Shown here: piece by piece, positions 21,058 through 33,083 of the stretch
How the letters are laid out: the number at the start of each line of letters is the position of its first letter
How positions within the stretch are numbered: position 1 is the stretch's first letter
DNA from: Protonemura montana
Lineage: Eukaryota; Arthropoda; Insecta; Plecoptera; Nemouridae
Length of the DNA: 64,000 nt
Assembly (NCBI GenBank): GCA_947568835.1
Contig: OX387610.1
Location: forward strand, 14,365,001-14,429,000
Direction of reading: 5' to 3'
Notes under the pieces: model-generated
What the model was told of the DNA's origin: nothing
Database searches by the model: none
The model's input: the letters and a program-made list of their open reading frames with translations, nothing else
Program-made: the position numbers and the translations under genes

Positions 21058-23330
21058 CTGCAAAATAGATCAGTTAAAATATCTTGTTAGTATTTTATTA
21101 CTGAAATTGATAATTTAACGATATGGCGTTACAAAATGAGATGCATGCTAGGAGATTTTGGTGACGGTAATACTTTTTTGAATGGCTACGGCTCATAAAT
21201 AGCAACGTGAGCGAAGTTAAGTACACAAAGGACTTCGTGTGCTCTTCGGAGGAAATGTCAAGTGCAGGCATCGTTGAATTCTGTTTCATAACATTATGAT
21301 AGGAATAAGGAAACGTCTTTGCTGTCTTCATTTCCGCTAAGCTGAACATTGTTGCTTGATTCTCTTTAAATCTGATAATCATGTCAGTAGATTTATTTCA
21401 ATTTGCAAACCTGTCATGACAGTTTCTTATTTTTATTGATCTACAACATGGAAATATTATTTACGTTGTTATTTCGAGGACTTTTGTTGTTATGTAGGTA
21501 ATGGCAAAAGTGCCGTGAAATGGCTAGTTGCTGAATAAATTTGAATCAGCTGCAAATACGTTCGCTCTTACCCTCTTCCCCTCCTTCTCAGCCAACCACT
21601 AATTTTCCAATTCTCAAAATTAAAATTATAAACGAGAAACTGTGTCAGTTCTTATAAATGAGGAACAAAAGTTGTGAGTTTCTCATTTAAATTTCGAGAA
21701 AATTGATCTGTATTTTAACATAAAATAAACACAGAAGACTTCTTAGATTCCTTTTCCCACAAACTTACTTTTCTCTCTAATTAAGCTTACTTATTCGAAA
21801 ATGTTTGCCATCTTCCAGGAAAAATCAAGTTCATGGCTAAACCTATTCATTGTTCCAGGAAAATAAACAGGAACAGGGTCCCGGTTATAAACAATCAACT
21901 TAACTTGACAACAATGGTTACAGAAGGTATGCGAGTTTCATGTCCTCATTTCAACTGATTAATTTCTATATAAAAAAAAACATGCTACTCCAAGAAACGT
22001 CCAACTACACTTGGGTAAATTTGACGTGGCGATAAATACAATTTGGTCTACGCAAGGAAAGCCCAAACAAGATAAAAAATACATCACCAAGATTAAAAAT
22101 AACATAAAAGAAATGGATATTAAATTCGAAGAGTACTTCATCTTTGTTATTCCATACCTTTTAGAGTCAACACATTCACGCTTTCAAATAATTGTTTTTC
22201 TCGCCGTCGCTCGACTTTTGACTTTTCGAAACAAACTTGTTCGGCCCAAGACATGATACCCTTACTCTTCAACTTTTGCAACTTTTCCGTGTTTTCGAAA
22301 ACACATTTCCGAACGTGGCTCGCGGAAAACTTTGGGAAGCGAGTTCTCCGACATGGCTCAATCTCGGTTTCCCAATCCGAGGAAACGTGGACGCAACGAG
22401 ACTTTACAATAAATGTCAACGTCTAGCCGTGTAATTATAGAAAAATTTCTAATACCGAAACTCATAAAGGTAAGACAGAACCAACATCACTTAAATAGGG
22501 TAACCAGATACTACACTAGGATTAATTTGAGTTTGCCACTTTCTGGGGTGCTTGTACCAACCAGGAAAATATGACACCATGATGCTACTGCTAACTATCC
22601 GATTTAAAAGCAACAAAATTATGTTTTTCTTGGGTTGAAACATTTAATAATTTCAGGAAAACAAAATATTTAATGAAAAACAATAAATGTTTATCAACCA
22701 AAGTTAAAATTAATATATTTTGGATTACTTTTAACTTTTATCAGGTTTTGGCAGGAAACCAAGCTCGCAAACTGCTTTATGGCAGCCATTGCTAGAATCC
22801 ACTAGTGTACGGTAGGTATTTAGCAGAAGTCATTAGGACTTTTAGTTTTGCATTTAAGTTCTTATTTTTCAAGAGAATTAATTTAACGTAAATAAACTGA
22901 TAAATCCACAAAGAATTTAAGTGGATAATGCATTGTTTGGTCATAATTTTCTGGTTAATTTCAAACTCCTCGGTGAAGACTGGCTTTATTTTGCATTCTA
23001 AAGTTGGCAATGTGTAGTCAGAGTCCACCAGCTTGTGGCAAGGTAAGGCTAACACAACTGTACAACCCATTGGATCAGGTATTTCTGGAATAAATACTGA
23101 ACGTTGCCAGAATGTAACTTTAATAAAGTCCTCAAACAATCAAAGCAATTAACAAGCTGATCTTAATTCCACCTCTAATTATTACCATACCGTAATTATA
23201 TTTACATCTACACCTACATCTAAATGAACTAACGAATATTCGACTGCTTACAAATTTGCCAAATACTCGCAGGAAATGAAAAAAAGCCATTAATGCGATC
23301 ACCGTCAAACTTCTTCAACAAAAACCGAAC

Positions 23331-24277
23331 GGTTTGCCGTGTTGGAAACACCGGTTCTCATGGGATCACCGAAGTTAAGCAACACTGCGCTGGGTCAAGT
23401 ATTGGATGGGTGACCATCATACACATGACCAGTTCAGTTCGGGAGAGAGGTTGGAGGGATGAAAGTTAAGCAACACTGCGCTGAGTCAAGTATTGGTTGG
23501 GTGACCATCATACACATGAACAGTTCTGTTCAGGAGAGAGGTTGGAGGGATGAAAGTTAAGCAACACTGCGCTGAGTCAAGTATTGGTTGGGTGACCATC
23601 ATACACATGACCAGTTCTGTTCGGGAGAGAGGTTGGAGGGATGAAAGTTAAGCAACACTGCGCTGAGTCAAGTATTGGATGGGTGACCATCATACACATG
23701 ACCAGTTCTCTTCGGGAGAGAGGTTGGAGGGATGAAAGTTAAGCAACACTGCGCTGAGTCAAGTATTGGATGGATGACCATCATACACATGACCAGTTCT
23801 GTTCGGGAGAGAGGTTGGAAGGATGAAAGTTAAGCAACACTGCGCTGGGTCAGGTATTGGATGGGTGACTATCATACACATGACCAGTTCTGTTCGGGAG
23901 AGAGGTTGGAGGGATGAAAGTTAAGCAACACTGCGCTGGGTCAGGTATTGGATGGGTGACCATCATAAACATGACTAGTTCTGTTCGGGAGAGAGGTTGG
24001 AGGGATGAAAGTTAGTACAGCAACTTCACTCGCCTTGCTTATCAACCTCTCGACAACATGGATTTGTGGAGGAATCCTGTTGTTCGCGTTGTACCGTCCT
24101 TCGGAAGGGACGTTAAGCCGGTGGTCCCCTTGGTCTTCGACAGGAGTAGGCTACGTGCCGGCACTGGGTTCCCCCTCCTCCCTTCTAGGCTAGGTTAGGT
24201 TCATCATCATCTTCATCATCATCCACTCATTCACCGACGCCATTAGACCAGTGCCGCATGGCCAGATGTCAAAAAAG
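23331..24277 (+). mobile_element. 5S rRNA-derived element with eight tandem heads
   Basis: The first unit has the full 5S-like start (GTGTTGGAAACACCGGTTCT, CATGGGATCACCGAAGTTAA). GAAAGTTAAGCAACACTGCG then recurs at 23461, 23552, 23643, 23734, 23825 and 23916, a 91-bp period. Each unit keeps A-box-like AAGTTAAGCAACAC and C-box-like TATTGGATGGGTGACC. After the array come the body with CCTTCGGAAGGGACGTTAAG and the tail GACGCCATTAGACCAGTGCC. Longest copy in the window, and the reference for the others. Confidence 0.9.
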
Positions 24278-25263
24278 TCACCACAAATGAATATTAATTA
24301 ATTTTTGAACCAAAATAAAAAAGAAACTCCAATATCCAATCAAAACCTCCAGAAAAATGACTCTCAAACACAAAAACATCCAAAGCGAGACGAAATTGGA
24401 CCCACCAACCATCGGACGAAATCATCAAAGTTGTATTCATTTCCTTTTGAACTGAATACTTGTGCATGTTTGCAGCATTGCCAACAACAAATCGATTGCT
24501 TTGCAGACTCGAGTAATTGAAAGAGTTGCCGGTCGCCGCTCTGAATATTTATGCCTTGCTATATTCTCTTGCGCGAAAAGACGCGTCTGGCCGGGGCTGG
24601 CAAAACCAACTGAATACCAACTAGCGCCAGACAAACGCGCGACCCGCAAAGTTGCTCGGTTATTTTCACGGAATTAACAATAAAATGAGTGAAGAGACGG
24701 TGAAAGAAAGACGAGCACGAAGAGGCATTCTCAAAGTCGTATTAAAGCGCAACACAACTATCTGGGAAAGTCTATTCTCAGCAAAGAGCGAATGTGCGGG
24801 CTTTGCAGATGGTTGAAAAGAGAAGAGATGAAAGGGGGAATTAGAGGGAAGACAAATTGTGAGAGGAAATTAAATAGGAAATCGTTTGCAACAATGGTTT
24901 TGTATCGCTTTGCAGAGTGGGGGCGACACGGAACAAAGATGGCCGAGGAAGAGGAGCAAAGATGGTGTGGCAATGTACCTACATTCCGTTCAGCGGGAGA
25001 GCAAACCTTGCCCATAGAGGCGCCATCAGTAATTTTTAGAATGACAAAGGACGTCTAGCATTTAAAAAAAACACTCCCATTATTTAAGCTGATTTCTGTC
25101 ATTTTTCTTTAGAATTAGAATATGTTTTGTGCCAAGTTCATTTGTTTTTCGAGGTGTTTTCTACAAATTATAACAATCTTGAACATTATTTTGCAGACAT
25201 AATAAGCATTACAAAATCACGCTACAGAAATAATAACTGAAATTTTGTTCATGAGTTAAAAGC

Positions 25264-26283
25264 AATGCAGGGGACAGTCCTTGTGCTGGTATCTTCTCTC
25301 ACGGGCTGGACTGTAGCAATGCAGGGACAGTCCTTGTGCTGGTATCTTCTCTCACGGGCTAGACTGTAGCATTGCAGGGGACAGTCCTTGTGCTGGTATC
25401 TTCTCTCACGGGCTAGACTGTAGCAATGTAGGGGACAGTCCTTGTGCTGGTATCTTCTCTCACGGGCTAGACTGTAGCAATGCAGGGGACAGTCCTTGTG
25501 CCGGTATCTTCTCTCACAGGCTAGACTGTAGCAATGCTGGGGACAGTCCTTGTGCTGGTATCTTCTCTCACAGGCTAGACTGTAGCAATGCAGGGACAGT
25601 CCTTGTGCTGGTATCTTCTCTCACGGGCTAGACTGTAGCAATGCAGGGGACAGTCCTTGTGCTGGTATCTTCTCTCACGGGCAAGACTGTAGCAATGCAG
25701 GGGACAGTCCTTATGCTGGTATCTTCTCTCACGGGCTAGACTGTAGCAATGCAGGGGACAGTCCTTGTGCTGGTATCTTCTCTCACAGGCTAGACTGTAG
25801 CAATGCAGGGGACAGTCATTGTGCTGGTATCTTCTCTCACGGGCTAGACTGTAGCAATGCAGGGGACAGTCCTTGTGCTGGTATCTTCTCTCACGGGCTA
25901 GACTGTAGAAATGCAGGGGACAGTCCTTGTGCTGGTATCTTCTCTCACAGGCTAGACTGTAGCAATGCAGGGGACAGTCCTTGTCCTGGTATCTTCTCTC
26001 ACAGGCTAGACTGTAGCAATGCAGGGACAGTCCTTGTGCTGGTATCTTCTCTCACGGGCTAGACTTTAGCAATGCAGGGGACAGTCCTTGTGCTGGTATC
26101 TTCTCTCACGGGCTAGACTGTAGCAATGCAGGGGACAGTCCTTGTGCTGGTATCTTCTCTCACGGGCTAGACTGTAGCAATGCATGGGACAGTCCTTGTG
26201 CTGGTATCTTCTCTCACAGGCTAGACTGTGGCAATGCAGGGGACAGTCCTTGTGCTGGTATCTTCTCTCACGGGCTAGACTGT
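25264..26283. repeat. 54-bp minisatellite, about 19 units
   Basis: Unit: GTAGCAATGCAGGGGACAGT, CCTTGTGCTGGTATCTTCTC, TCACGGGCTAGACT. Variation is limited to scattered substitutions and a recurrent loss of one G in the GGGG run. The same unit forms a second array at 54386-54842 in the same orientation. Open frames arise because 54 is a multiple of three. Confidence 0.95.
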
Positions 26284-26694
26284 ACTCAGCTCTAATGGGC
26301 ATTCCTTGTCCTAGAATTAACATCGTGCTCGTCCAGCTCTAAGATTTCACCGAGGTGCTCTCAAGACGCCGCCGCTCAAAGTCTCAGCCGGATCTTAGCG
26401 AGGAGTTTCCAGATTCTTCCACCCAACAGAATTGCTAATGGTTGCTCTAACGATGACTTACAGGTGAAAACTAAGTTGCTCGGAACTTTGCTCGGAGGTT
26501 TCTAGCGGTGGACGGTTCTAGGTATTAGGTAATCATTTAAAATCACGCGGTGTTACTTGTGTTAGATTCGGCGAGACGTAATCGAGGTTAATTACCTGGT
26601 GTCGCCAGTGTTGACAATGTAACAATGGAAACATTTCTAACAAATTATTCTTGAATTTCAAATTACACCACTGTCCATTATAGAAGTTTTAATG

Positions 26695-27700
26695 TTAGAT
26701 TCAACGTTTGGTAGCCATGGAGATGCTGAGATCGCCTGACGGAGCTTCTCAATTCTGCTATCTTATGTTACCACGGGTATATCTTGGCCTAGCATAGGAG
26801 GTTCCATGGTAGATTCAACATTTGGTAGCCATGGAGATGCTGAGATCACCTGGCAGAGCTTTTCAATTCTGCTATGTTATGTTACCACGGGTATATCATG
26901 GCCTAGCATAGGAGGTTCAATGGTAGATTCAACGTTTGGTAGCCATGGAGATGCTGAGATCGCCTGACAGAGCTTCTCAATTCTGCTCTCTTATGTTACC
27001 ACGGGTATATCATGGTCTAGCATATGAGGTTCAATGGTAGATTCAACTTTTGGTAGCCATAGAGATGCTGAGATCGCCTGACAGAGCTTCTCAATTCTGC
27101 TATCTTATGTTACCACGGGTATATCATGGCCTAGCATAGGAGGTTCAATGGTAGATTCAACGTTTGGTAGCCATGGAGATGCTGAGATCGCCTGACAGAG
27201 CGTCTCAATTATGCTATCTTATGTTACCACGGGTATATCTTGGCCTAGCATAGGAGGTTCAATGGTAGATTCAACATTTGGTAGCCATGGAGATGCTGAG
27301 ATCACCTGGCAGAGCTTTTCAATTCTGCTATGTTATGTTACCACGGGTATATCATGGCCTAGCATAGGAGGTTCAATGGTAGATTCAACGTTTGGTAGCC
27401 ATGGAGATGCTGAGATCGCCTGACAGAGCTTCTCAATTCTGCTCTCTTATGTTACCACGGGTATATCATGGTCTAGCATATGAGGTTCAATGGTAGATTC
27501 AACTTTTGGTAGCCATGGAGATGCTGAGATCGCCTGACAGAGCTTCTCAATTCTGCTATCTTATGTTACCACGGGTATATCATGGCCTAGCATATGAGGT
27601 TCAATGGTAGATTCAACTTTTGGTAGCCATGGAGATGCAGAGATCACCTGACAGAGCTTCTCAATTCTGCTTTCTTATATTACCACGGGTATATCTAAGC
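26695..27700. repeat. 114-bp tandem repeat, about nine units
   Basis: Unit contains GTAGATTCAACGTTTGGTAG, CCATGGAGATGCTGAGATCG, TTACCACGGGTATATCATGG; copies start 114 bp apart (26811, 26925, 27039 and onward). A higher-order pattern is visible: four-unit blocks share the same variants, for example ATCACCTGGCAGAGCTTTTC at 26846 and 27301. The same unit occurs reversed at 33084-33546. Confidence 0.95.
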
Positions 27701-28185
27701 TTCAACTGGAGAATGGAATCATGCCCCAAAAATGAACCGTGATTTTTCACGCTAGGGAAGAAAGAGAAAGAGGGGAGTAAAGTTGATACCAGTTTTGGAA
27801 CTGATTATCAAACTAACTGAAATAACCACTTAATTTTCACTTTTAATCCATATGGTATTTCAACACTAAGCCCAAGAATCCACTCCTATGACAAATACCA
27901 AACAGGTTAAAGTTGTAAGTGCTTCCCCTAGACGCAGCCCGCAGTGCAGACATCTTCCACACGCTAGTCTGAATACAAGCTCTGGGACTTCCCCTTACAA
28001 GATGTAGATGGCACAGGTGTGATAAACGACTTTCATACGACTTGGGCATTTTTTTTCTGACATTAGCAGAAGTGAAAATTCCAGCTGGGAAGACGAGTCC
28101 CTAAGAAGCAAATGCTATCACTTCAAGAACGTGGGCGATGATGTCATCTTATCGGAAAAATAACCATGGTCGATTGGTTAGTGGA

Positions 28186-28880
28186 GCTTAACGACGCACT
28201 GTTTTGACAACGGGCCATGTGGCGTTGGTGAAATTGCGTTGGTGAATGAGTGGATGATGATGAGGATGATGATGATGATGATGAGGATGATGATGATGAA
28301 ACCGGTGCTAGCACGTAGTCTGTTCATGTCAAAGTGCACCAAAGGGACCATTGGCTTAATGTCCCTTCGGAAGGACGGTACAACGCGAACAACAGGATTC
28401 CTCCACAAATCCATGCTGTCGAGAGGTTGATAAGCAAGGCGAGTGAAGTTGCTGTACTAACTTTCATCCCTCCACATCCCTCCAACCTCTCTCCCGAACA
28501 GAACTGGTCATGTGTATGATGGCCACCCATCCAATACCTGACCCAGCGCAGTGTTGCTTAACTTTCATCCCTCCAACCTCTCTCCCGAACAGAACTGGTC
28601 ATGTGTATGATGGTCACCCATCCAATACCTGACCCAGCGCAGTGTTGCTTAACTTTCATCCCTCCAACCTCTCTCCCGAACAGAACTGGTCATGTGTATG
28701 ATGGCCACTCATCCAATACCTGACCCAGCGCAGTGTTGCTTAACTTTCATCCCTCCAACCTCTCTCCCGAACAGAACTGGTCATGTGTATGATGGTCACC
28801 CATCCAATACGTGACCCAGCGCAGTGTTGCTTAACTTCGGTGATCTCACATGAACCGGTGTTTCCAACACGCCAAACCGT
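28186..28880 (-). mobile_element. 5S-derived element, reversed, four to five heads
   Basis: From left to right: reversed 3' tail (TTAACGACGCACTGTTTTGA), a (GATGAT)n stretch, reversed body (CCTTCGGAAGG), 91-bp head units, and the complete 5S-like start ending CACGCCAAACCG at 28880. Confidence 0.88.
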
Positions 28881-29078
28881 TTAGTCAATTAAATACGATA
28901 AATGTTCCAATTGAAGTTTTAGAAATGAGTGTTATTTGTGTGTTGAAGAAGTGGAGCTAACTAATGTGAAGCTAACTGAACAAACGGGCGAGACTTCAGC
29001 GCTGAACAAAACTATACGTCAATGCCATTCATTTCAAGATCCACGCACAGCCAAGACATAAAGTATCGCAAGGGAACG

Positions 29079-29102
29079 TGACGTCAGAGAGACGTTACGT
29101 CA
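29079..29102. promoter_or_regulatory. Paired CRE/ATF-type sites in iRhom intron
   Basis: A perfect palindromic TGACGTCA at 29079-29086 and a variant TTACGTCA at 29095-29102, 16 bp apart, about 520 bp downstream of the exon 3 donor in the direction of transcription. Such sites bind CREB/ATF/bZIP factors. Whether they act here is inference. Confidence 0.3.
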
Positions 29103-29624
29103 GGGGAATAATTAGTTTGTTTAATTATTTTAAAGCAATTAGAGGGAGATGTGATTGAGAAGCATTGAGAGAGCAGAAGAGACAAAGTGTGAATAACGAA
29201 GAGGATAAAGGAAAGAAAGTGAGAGAGCAATGCACGGAGAGGTATAAAGAAGTCGATTGATTTCGTTCATTGCGTTTAAAAGTTTGCAATTTTGTGTAAA
29301 GTTCATGATGATGGATGGAAAATAGGACAATTTTTATGGGATAAAATTTAATTGCTTGTTTTACAGCCTGTTTTTCCTACCACCTTCCCTCTAGAGCACG
29401 GTAATAATTTCTGATGATAGGCATCAGAATTCATAAAATTAATATAAAAACACAAAAATACTTGCAAGATAATATCGCAAAAAGACCAAATTGGCAAAGT
29501 GTACACCGAAAAAAATGTTTTGAACAATTTTACTCCATTTTGGCTGGAAAATTCCTCATCTTTGTCTGTTTTTTAAGATTTTCGATATCTGAAAACTACT
29601 CGATGGGTCGCGTTGCTTGCTTAC

Positions 29625-29783
29625 CGTGACGAGATACGCGACACCGCCGAAGGTCATCCTAGCGACAGATTCTTTCCGCCGGACAGGAGGCTCCGACCAG
29701 CGAGGGGTGGCCGTCGTAGGGTCCCGCCCGAGGTCGGTAGAGTCCCGTCCCACCGGCAGTACGTCAGGTCGGGCATCTCGCCC
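29625..29783 (-). CDS. iRhom: iRhom exon 3: cytoplasmic region
   Basis: The donor GTCACG|GTAAGC is clear. The acceptor is inferred at GATTCCCTAAG (ending 29784), because an in-frame TGA lies just upstream. Translation includes TPRWSEPPVRRKESVARMTF and ends GGVAYLVT. RRKESVARMTF matches the basic, phosphorylatable motif of vertebrate iRhoms. Length 159 nt, phase 0 at both ends. Confidence 0.88.
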
Positions 29784-29844
29784 CTTAGGGAATCAAACAA
29801 ACCAGCAGAATTAGCACATTACACTCGGAGAGCCTATCTTACCT

Positions 29845-29998
29845 AGACCTAGACCAACAAAATTATCTTGACCTAGAAGACATAACCTAGACCTAGACCA
29901 ACAAAATTATCTTGACCTAGAAGGCATAACCTAGACCTAGAAGACATAACCTAGACCTAGAAGGCATAACCTAGACCTAGAAACTCATTACCTGGACT
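29845..29998. repeat. Degenerate CCTAGA-rich repeat
   Basis: Motifs ACCTAGACCTAGACCAAC and GAAGACATAACCTAG recur irregularly just upstream of exon 3. Confidence 0.7.
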
Positions 29999-30297
29999 TA
30001 CTTTCATTATGCCATGGCTTACAGTATGTCCATCGAGAAGAAAATCTCTGAATTTGATTTAAATCACGTTTGTATCACTAAACTTCAGTTTAGCAATACC
30101 CAGTTAAAAAGATCACCTCTAGTTAAATAATAACCTCCATAGTCACATGGTACAGTGTCTTATTTCCATGGTATTACAAAGTCCGGATTCAATGCTAACC
30201 GGAGGTTAAGATGTGAATACAAGTGTGTGATTGATTGTGCTCAGGGAGATAAGTATTTAACTGAAAGTTAACTTTTTATTCAAAGATTGACCATTTA

Positions 30298-30797
30298 GGC
30301 CCGGTATTACCAGTTGGATCTCTAGCTCATAGAAACATCTGAATTTCACTGCATGTGATTGAAAGTCGTCATGGCAACAGTTTCAACAAAATGTTCAACT
30401 ATAAGTTGGATCTCTAGCTCACAGAAACATCTGAATTTCACTGCATGTGATTGGAAGTCGTCATGGCAACAGTTTCAACAAAATGTCCAACTATAAGTTG
30501 GATCTCTAGCTCACAGAAACATCTGAATTTCACTGCATGTGATTGAAAGTCGTCATGGCAACAGTTTCAACAAAATGTTCAACTATAAGTTGGATCTCTA
30601 GCTCACAGAAACATCTGAATTTCACTGCATGTGATTGGAAGTCGTCATGGCAACAGTTTCAACAAAATGTCCAACTATAAGTTGGATCTCTAGCTCACAG
30701 AAACATCTGAATTTCACTGCATGTGATTGGTTGTTTCCATTGCAATTAATTTAACTTCCACTTAATCTAGGAAAGAAGAAAATTGTAATATTGGGCC
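30298..30797. mobile_element. MITE with 13-bp terminal inverted repeats and 92-bp internal tandem repeats
   Basis: Left end GGCCCGGTATTAC (30298-30310) and right end GTAATATTGGGCC (30785-30797) are inverted repeats (11 of 13 match), flanked by TTA on both sides (30295-30297 and 30798-30800). A 3-bp TTA/TWA duplication is usual for PIF/Harbinger transposons. The interior is 4.6 units of a 92-bp repeat (GGATCTCTAGCTCACAGAAA, CTGCATGTGATTGGAAGTCG). No coding capacity, so non-autonomous. Confidence 0.8.
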
Positions 30798-30888
30798 TTA
30801 GGCAATTAAGACAATGAGGCAATTAGGAATTGTAAGCCAATTTAAGAAAATTTAGGAATTTTACAAAAGTACAACTATGATTGCTTAC

Positions 30889-31105
30889 CTGTTGCATCGC
30901 TTGATAGGCACTGTGTGTCTGTCCACTGCGCTGGGCAGCCGACGCAGCCGCTTGCTGCGCCGCGCAGCTTGGCTGGAACTCCTCGCGCAGCTGGCCGTAC
31001 TTCCGGCAAGCAAGCCGCTTCCGTCGCTCCAGCCACATGGCCTGGTCCTTCTTCTCGCAGTCCTGCTCCAGACCGAAGAAGACGGCAGTCTCTCGGCGGA
31101 TGTAC
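30889..31105 (-). CDS. iRhom: iRhom exon 2: cytoplasmic region
   Basis: Acceptor CCTGTTCAG and donor CAACAG|GTAAGC bound 217 nt. Translation starts YIRRETAVFFGLEQDCEKKD, then a basic stretch (WLERRKRLACRKYGQLREEF) and a Gln/Ala-rich end. The order RRxTAxxFG followed by RxxCxxRYGxL is that of the vertebrate iRhom N-terminal domain. One base completes a Lys codon from exon 1. Confidence 0.92.
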
Positions 31106-31163
31106 CTGAACAGGAACGGTTCAGCGTTAGAAACAAGCTGGTATATGTCATTGATTGATTATT

Positions 31164-31408
31164 AGGGTTTAACGACGCACTGTTTGGCACTAGTCTAATG
31201 GCGTCGGTGAATGAGTGAATGGTGATGAAACTCTCTTCCGAACAGAACTGGTTATGTGTATGATGGTCACCCATCCAATACCGGACTCAACACAGTGTTG
31301 CTTAACTTTCATCCCTCCAACCTCTCTCCCGAACAGAACTAGTCATGTGTATGATGGTCACTCATCCAATACCTGACCCAGCGCAGTGTTGCTTAACGTC
31401 AGTGATCA
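31164..31408 (-). mobile_element. 5S-derived element, reversed, internally deleted
   Basis: Reversed tail (TTAACGACGCACTGTTTGGC) joins directly to two reversed head units (CCAATACCGGACTCAACACA, GTGTTGCTTAAC). The body with GGGACGTTAAG is missing. Confidence 0.8.
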
Positions 31409-31868
31409 AGCTTCTCGACTAGTTCATAATGTCGCCAGGAATATTTGACAGGATCCCTCAAACCTCTCTTCCAAATATAACAAGTTTAACGTTCCATGGC
31501 ATCCCTTACCTACAAAAAAAAGCGATCGTGTCTTCGAGACGGTTTGTATGGAAATAAAACAAAGTGCCGCAAAGATATCATAGCCGTTACGACGGATAAC
31601 CTAGCTTCACTTTTCTCTCAAATATATAAAGGGAAATCCCTGTATCTACATTCTGTCCCATGGGGTGCTAAAAAATGTACCCTTGCTCTTCAACTGTATT
31701 CCGATCAGTTTCCCTCTCACTTCTCTTTCAGCAGCAAAAAGCTCATGCGTCTATACTAGTCATTGTTGTATTTGGAAAAAATGTTAAAATTATAAAAGTT
31801 TGAGACGTCCACGCATTTAGTGCTCTCTAAAGGTAAAATGTTTATGGTATACCTCAAGGTATATTTGT

Positions 31869-32025
31869 GGTGTTTCACAACGCACTGTTTATCTGGTTAT
31901 GCGGCACTGGTCTAATGGCGTCGGTGAATGTGTGGATGATGATGAACCTAACCTAGCCTAGAAGGGAGGAGGGGAAACCCGGTACCGTCACTTGGCTTCT
32001 CCTGTCGAATAGTACCAAGGCGAAA
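31869..32025 (-). mobile_element. 3' tail fragment of 5S-derived element
   Basis: Reversed tail with AACGCACTG, GCGGCACTGGTCTAATGGCG and CCTAGCCTAGAAGGGAGGAG. It abuts the tRNA-head array that follows. Confidence 0.75.
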
Positions 32026-32272
32026 AACACCCGCGATAGGTGGAGATCGGGGTACAAGTAGCTCAATTATTTAGAGCAACACCCGCGACAGGTGGAGATC
32101 AGGGTTTAAGTAGCTCAATGGGTTAGAGCAATACCCGCGACAGGTGGCGATCGGGGTTCAAGTAGCTCAATTAGTTAGAGCAACACCCGCGACAGGTGGA
32201 GATCGGGGTCCGAGTCCTCGTTTAGGCATCAATTTTTGAGACTGTTATAGTGTTCATAATAATCAAATTGCT
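32026..32272 (+). mobile_element. tRNA-head element, truncated, four head units
   Basis: 52-bp units with AAGTAGCTCAATTGGTTAGA-type A boxes, followed by CGGGGTCCGAGTCCTCGTTT and the terminal arm GGCATCAATTTTTGAGACTG. The left inverted arm is absent. Confidence 0.8.
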
Positions 32273-33002
32273 TGCATTAGTTGTCAAAAAGAAATGTCCC
32301 GTGCATTCACATCTGACAAAGCAAATAAAAAGCTGTTCACATCATAAAACGAGGTGATACAAGCAACGAAGCTGTCAACAAACTGAACGCTTGTTCCGTG
32401 AACGTGTCGCAAAGGTCAGCAATGCACAGGGAACTAAAAAAAGGATGTGATTATTTTCAAGCAAAAACTCTTGTAATGATGGAAAACTTCACAATGTTCT
32501 TCTCAATTAAGGTGAAAAGGTCACCGTTGCACATTGTTAAAATGCCATGAACTAATTTCCTAGAGTGACGTTGCAAATGTAAATTTAATTAATTAGACAT
32601 TCCAATTAAATGCGCTGGGTTTGTGCAAAGAAACTGTGCCTGTTTTGTGAAAATCACACTTTGCTTGCAGCTCTCAAAGGTGTCGGTCGAATGAAACTTT
32701 CACAGAGAATATGTATTCCTATGTATATTAATGTACATTATTAGACTTGTCTCTATGCTCCTGCATTATGTGTCATAATATGTACAAAGAGTTTTTTCTT
32801 CAGAAAAATAGAAATAAAGGAACAATTACAATTCATAACTTAGTGAAGACCGTTACAAGCAAAGAACAAAACAAATTACGCTATTTTTTAGCAGTTACCA
32901 TCAGGACAGTGGCTAGATATAAATATTGCCAAAACAGTGCGTCGTTAAACACCACAAATCAAAGATCAATACATATATAAGATATGGATCATGTGAAGTC
33001 TG

Positions 33003-33083
33003 ATTTAAATTGCAAACGCTTGCAATGCGCGGGGTATTTTATCATAAGGAAACACTGCTACCATCTCAAAATTTGATTTTTGG
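33003..33083 (-). mobile_element. Outer module of tRNA-head element next to 114-bp array
   Basis: ATTTAAATTGCAAACGCTTG, CAATGCGCGGGGTATTTTAT and a decayed arm (ACCATCTCAAAATTTGATTT). It directly precedes the 114-bp tandem array, suggesting that array also belongs to a mobile unit. Confidence 0.65.

Noticed and set aside
23331-24013. Tandem 5S rRNA genes
   Set aside because: Units contain only part of 5S followed by unrelated sequence (GTTCGGGAGAGAGGTTGG), and the 5S 3' half that closes the first helix is missing.
31496-31759. 87-codon plus-strand open frame inside an iRhom intron
   Set aside because: Begins with ATG and has plausible composition, but no motif, no family and no transcription signals. 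Chance is likely in a window of this size.
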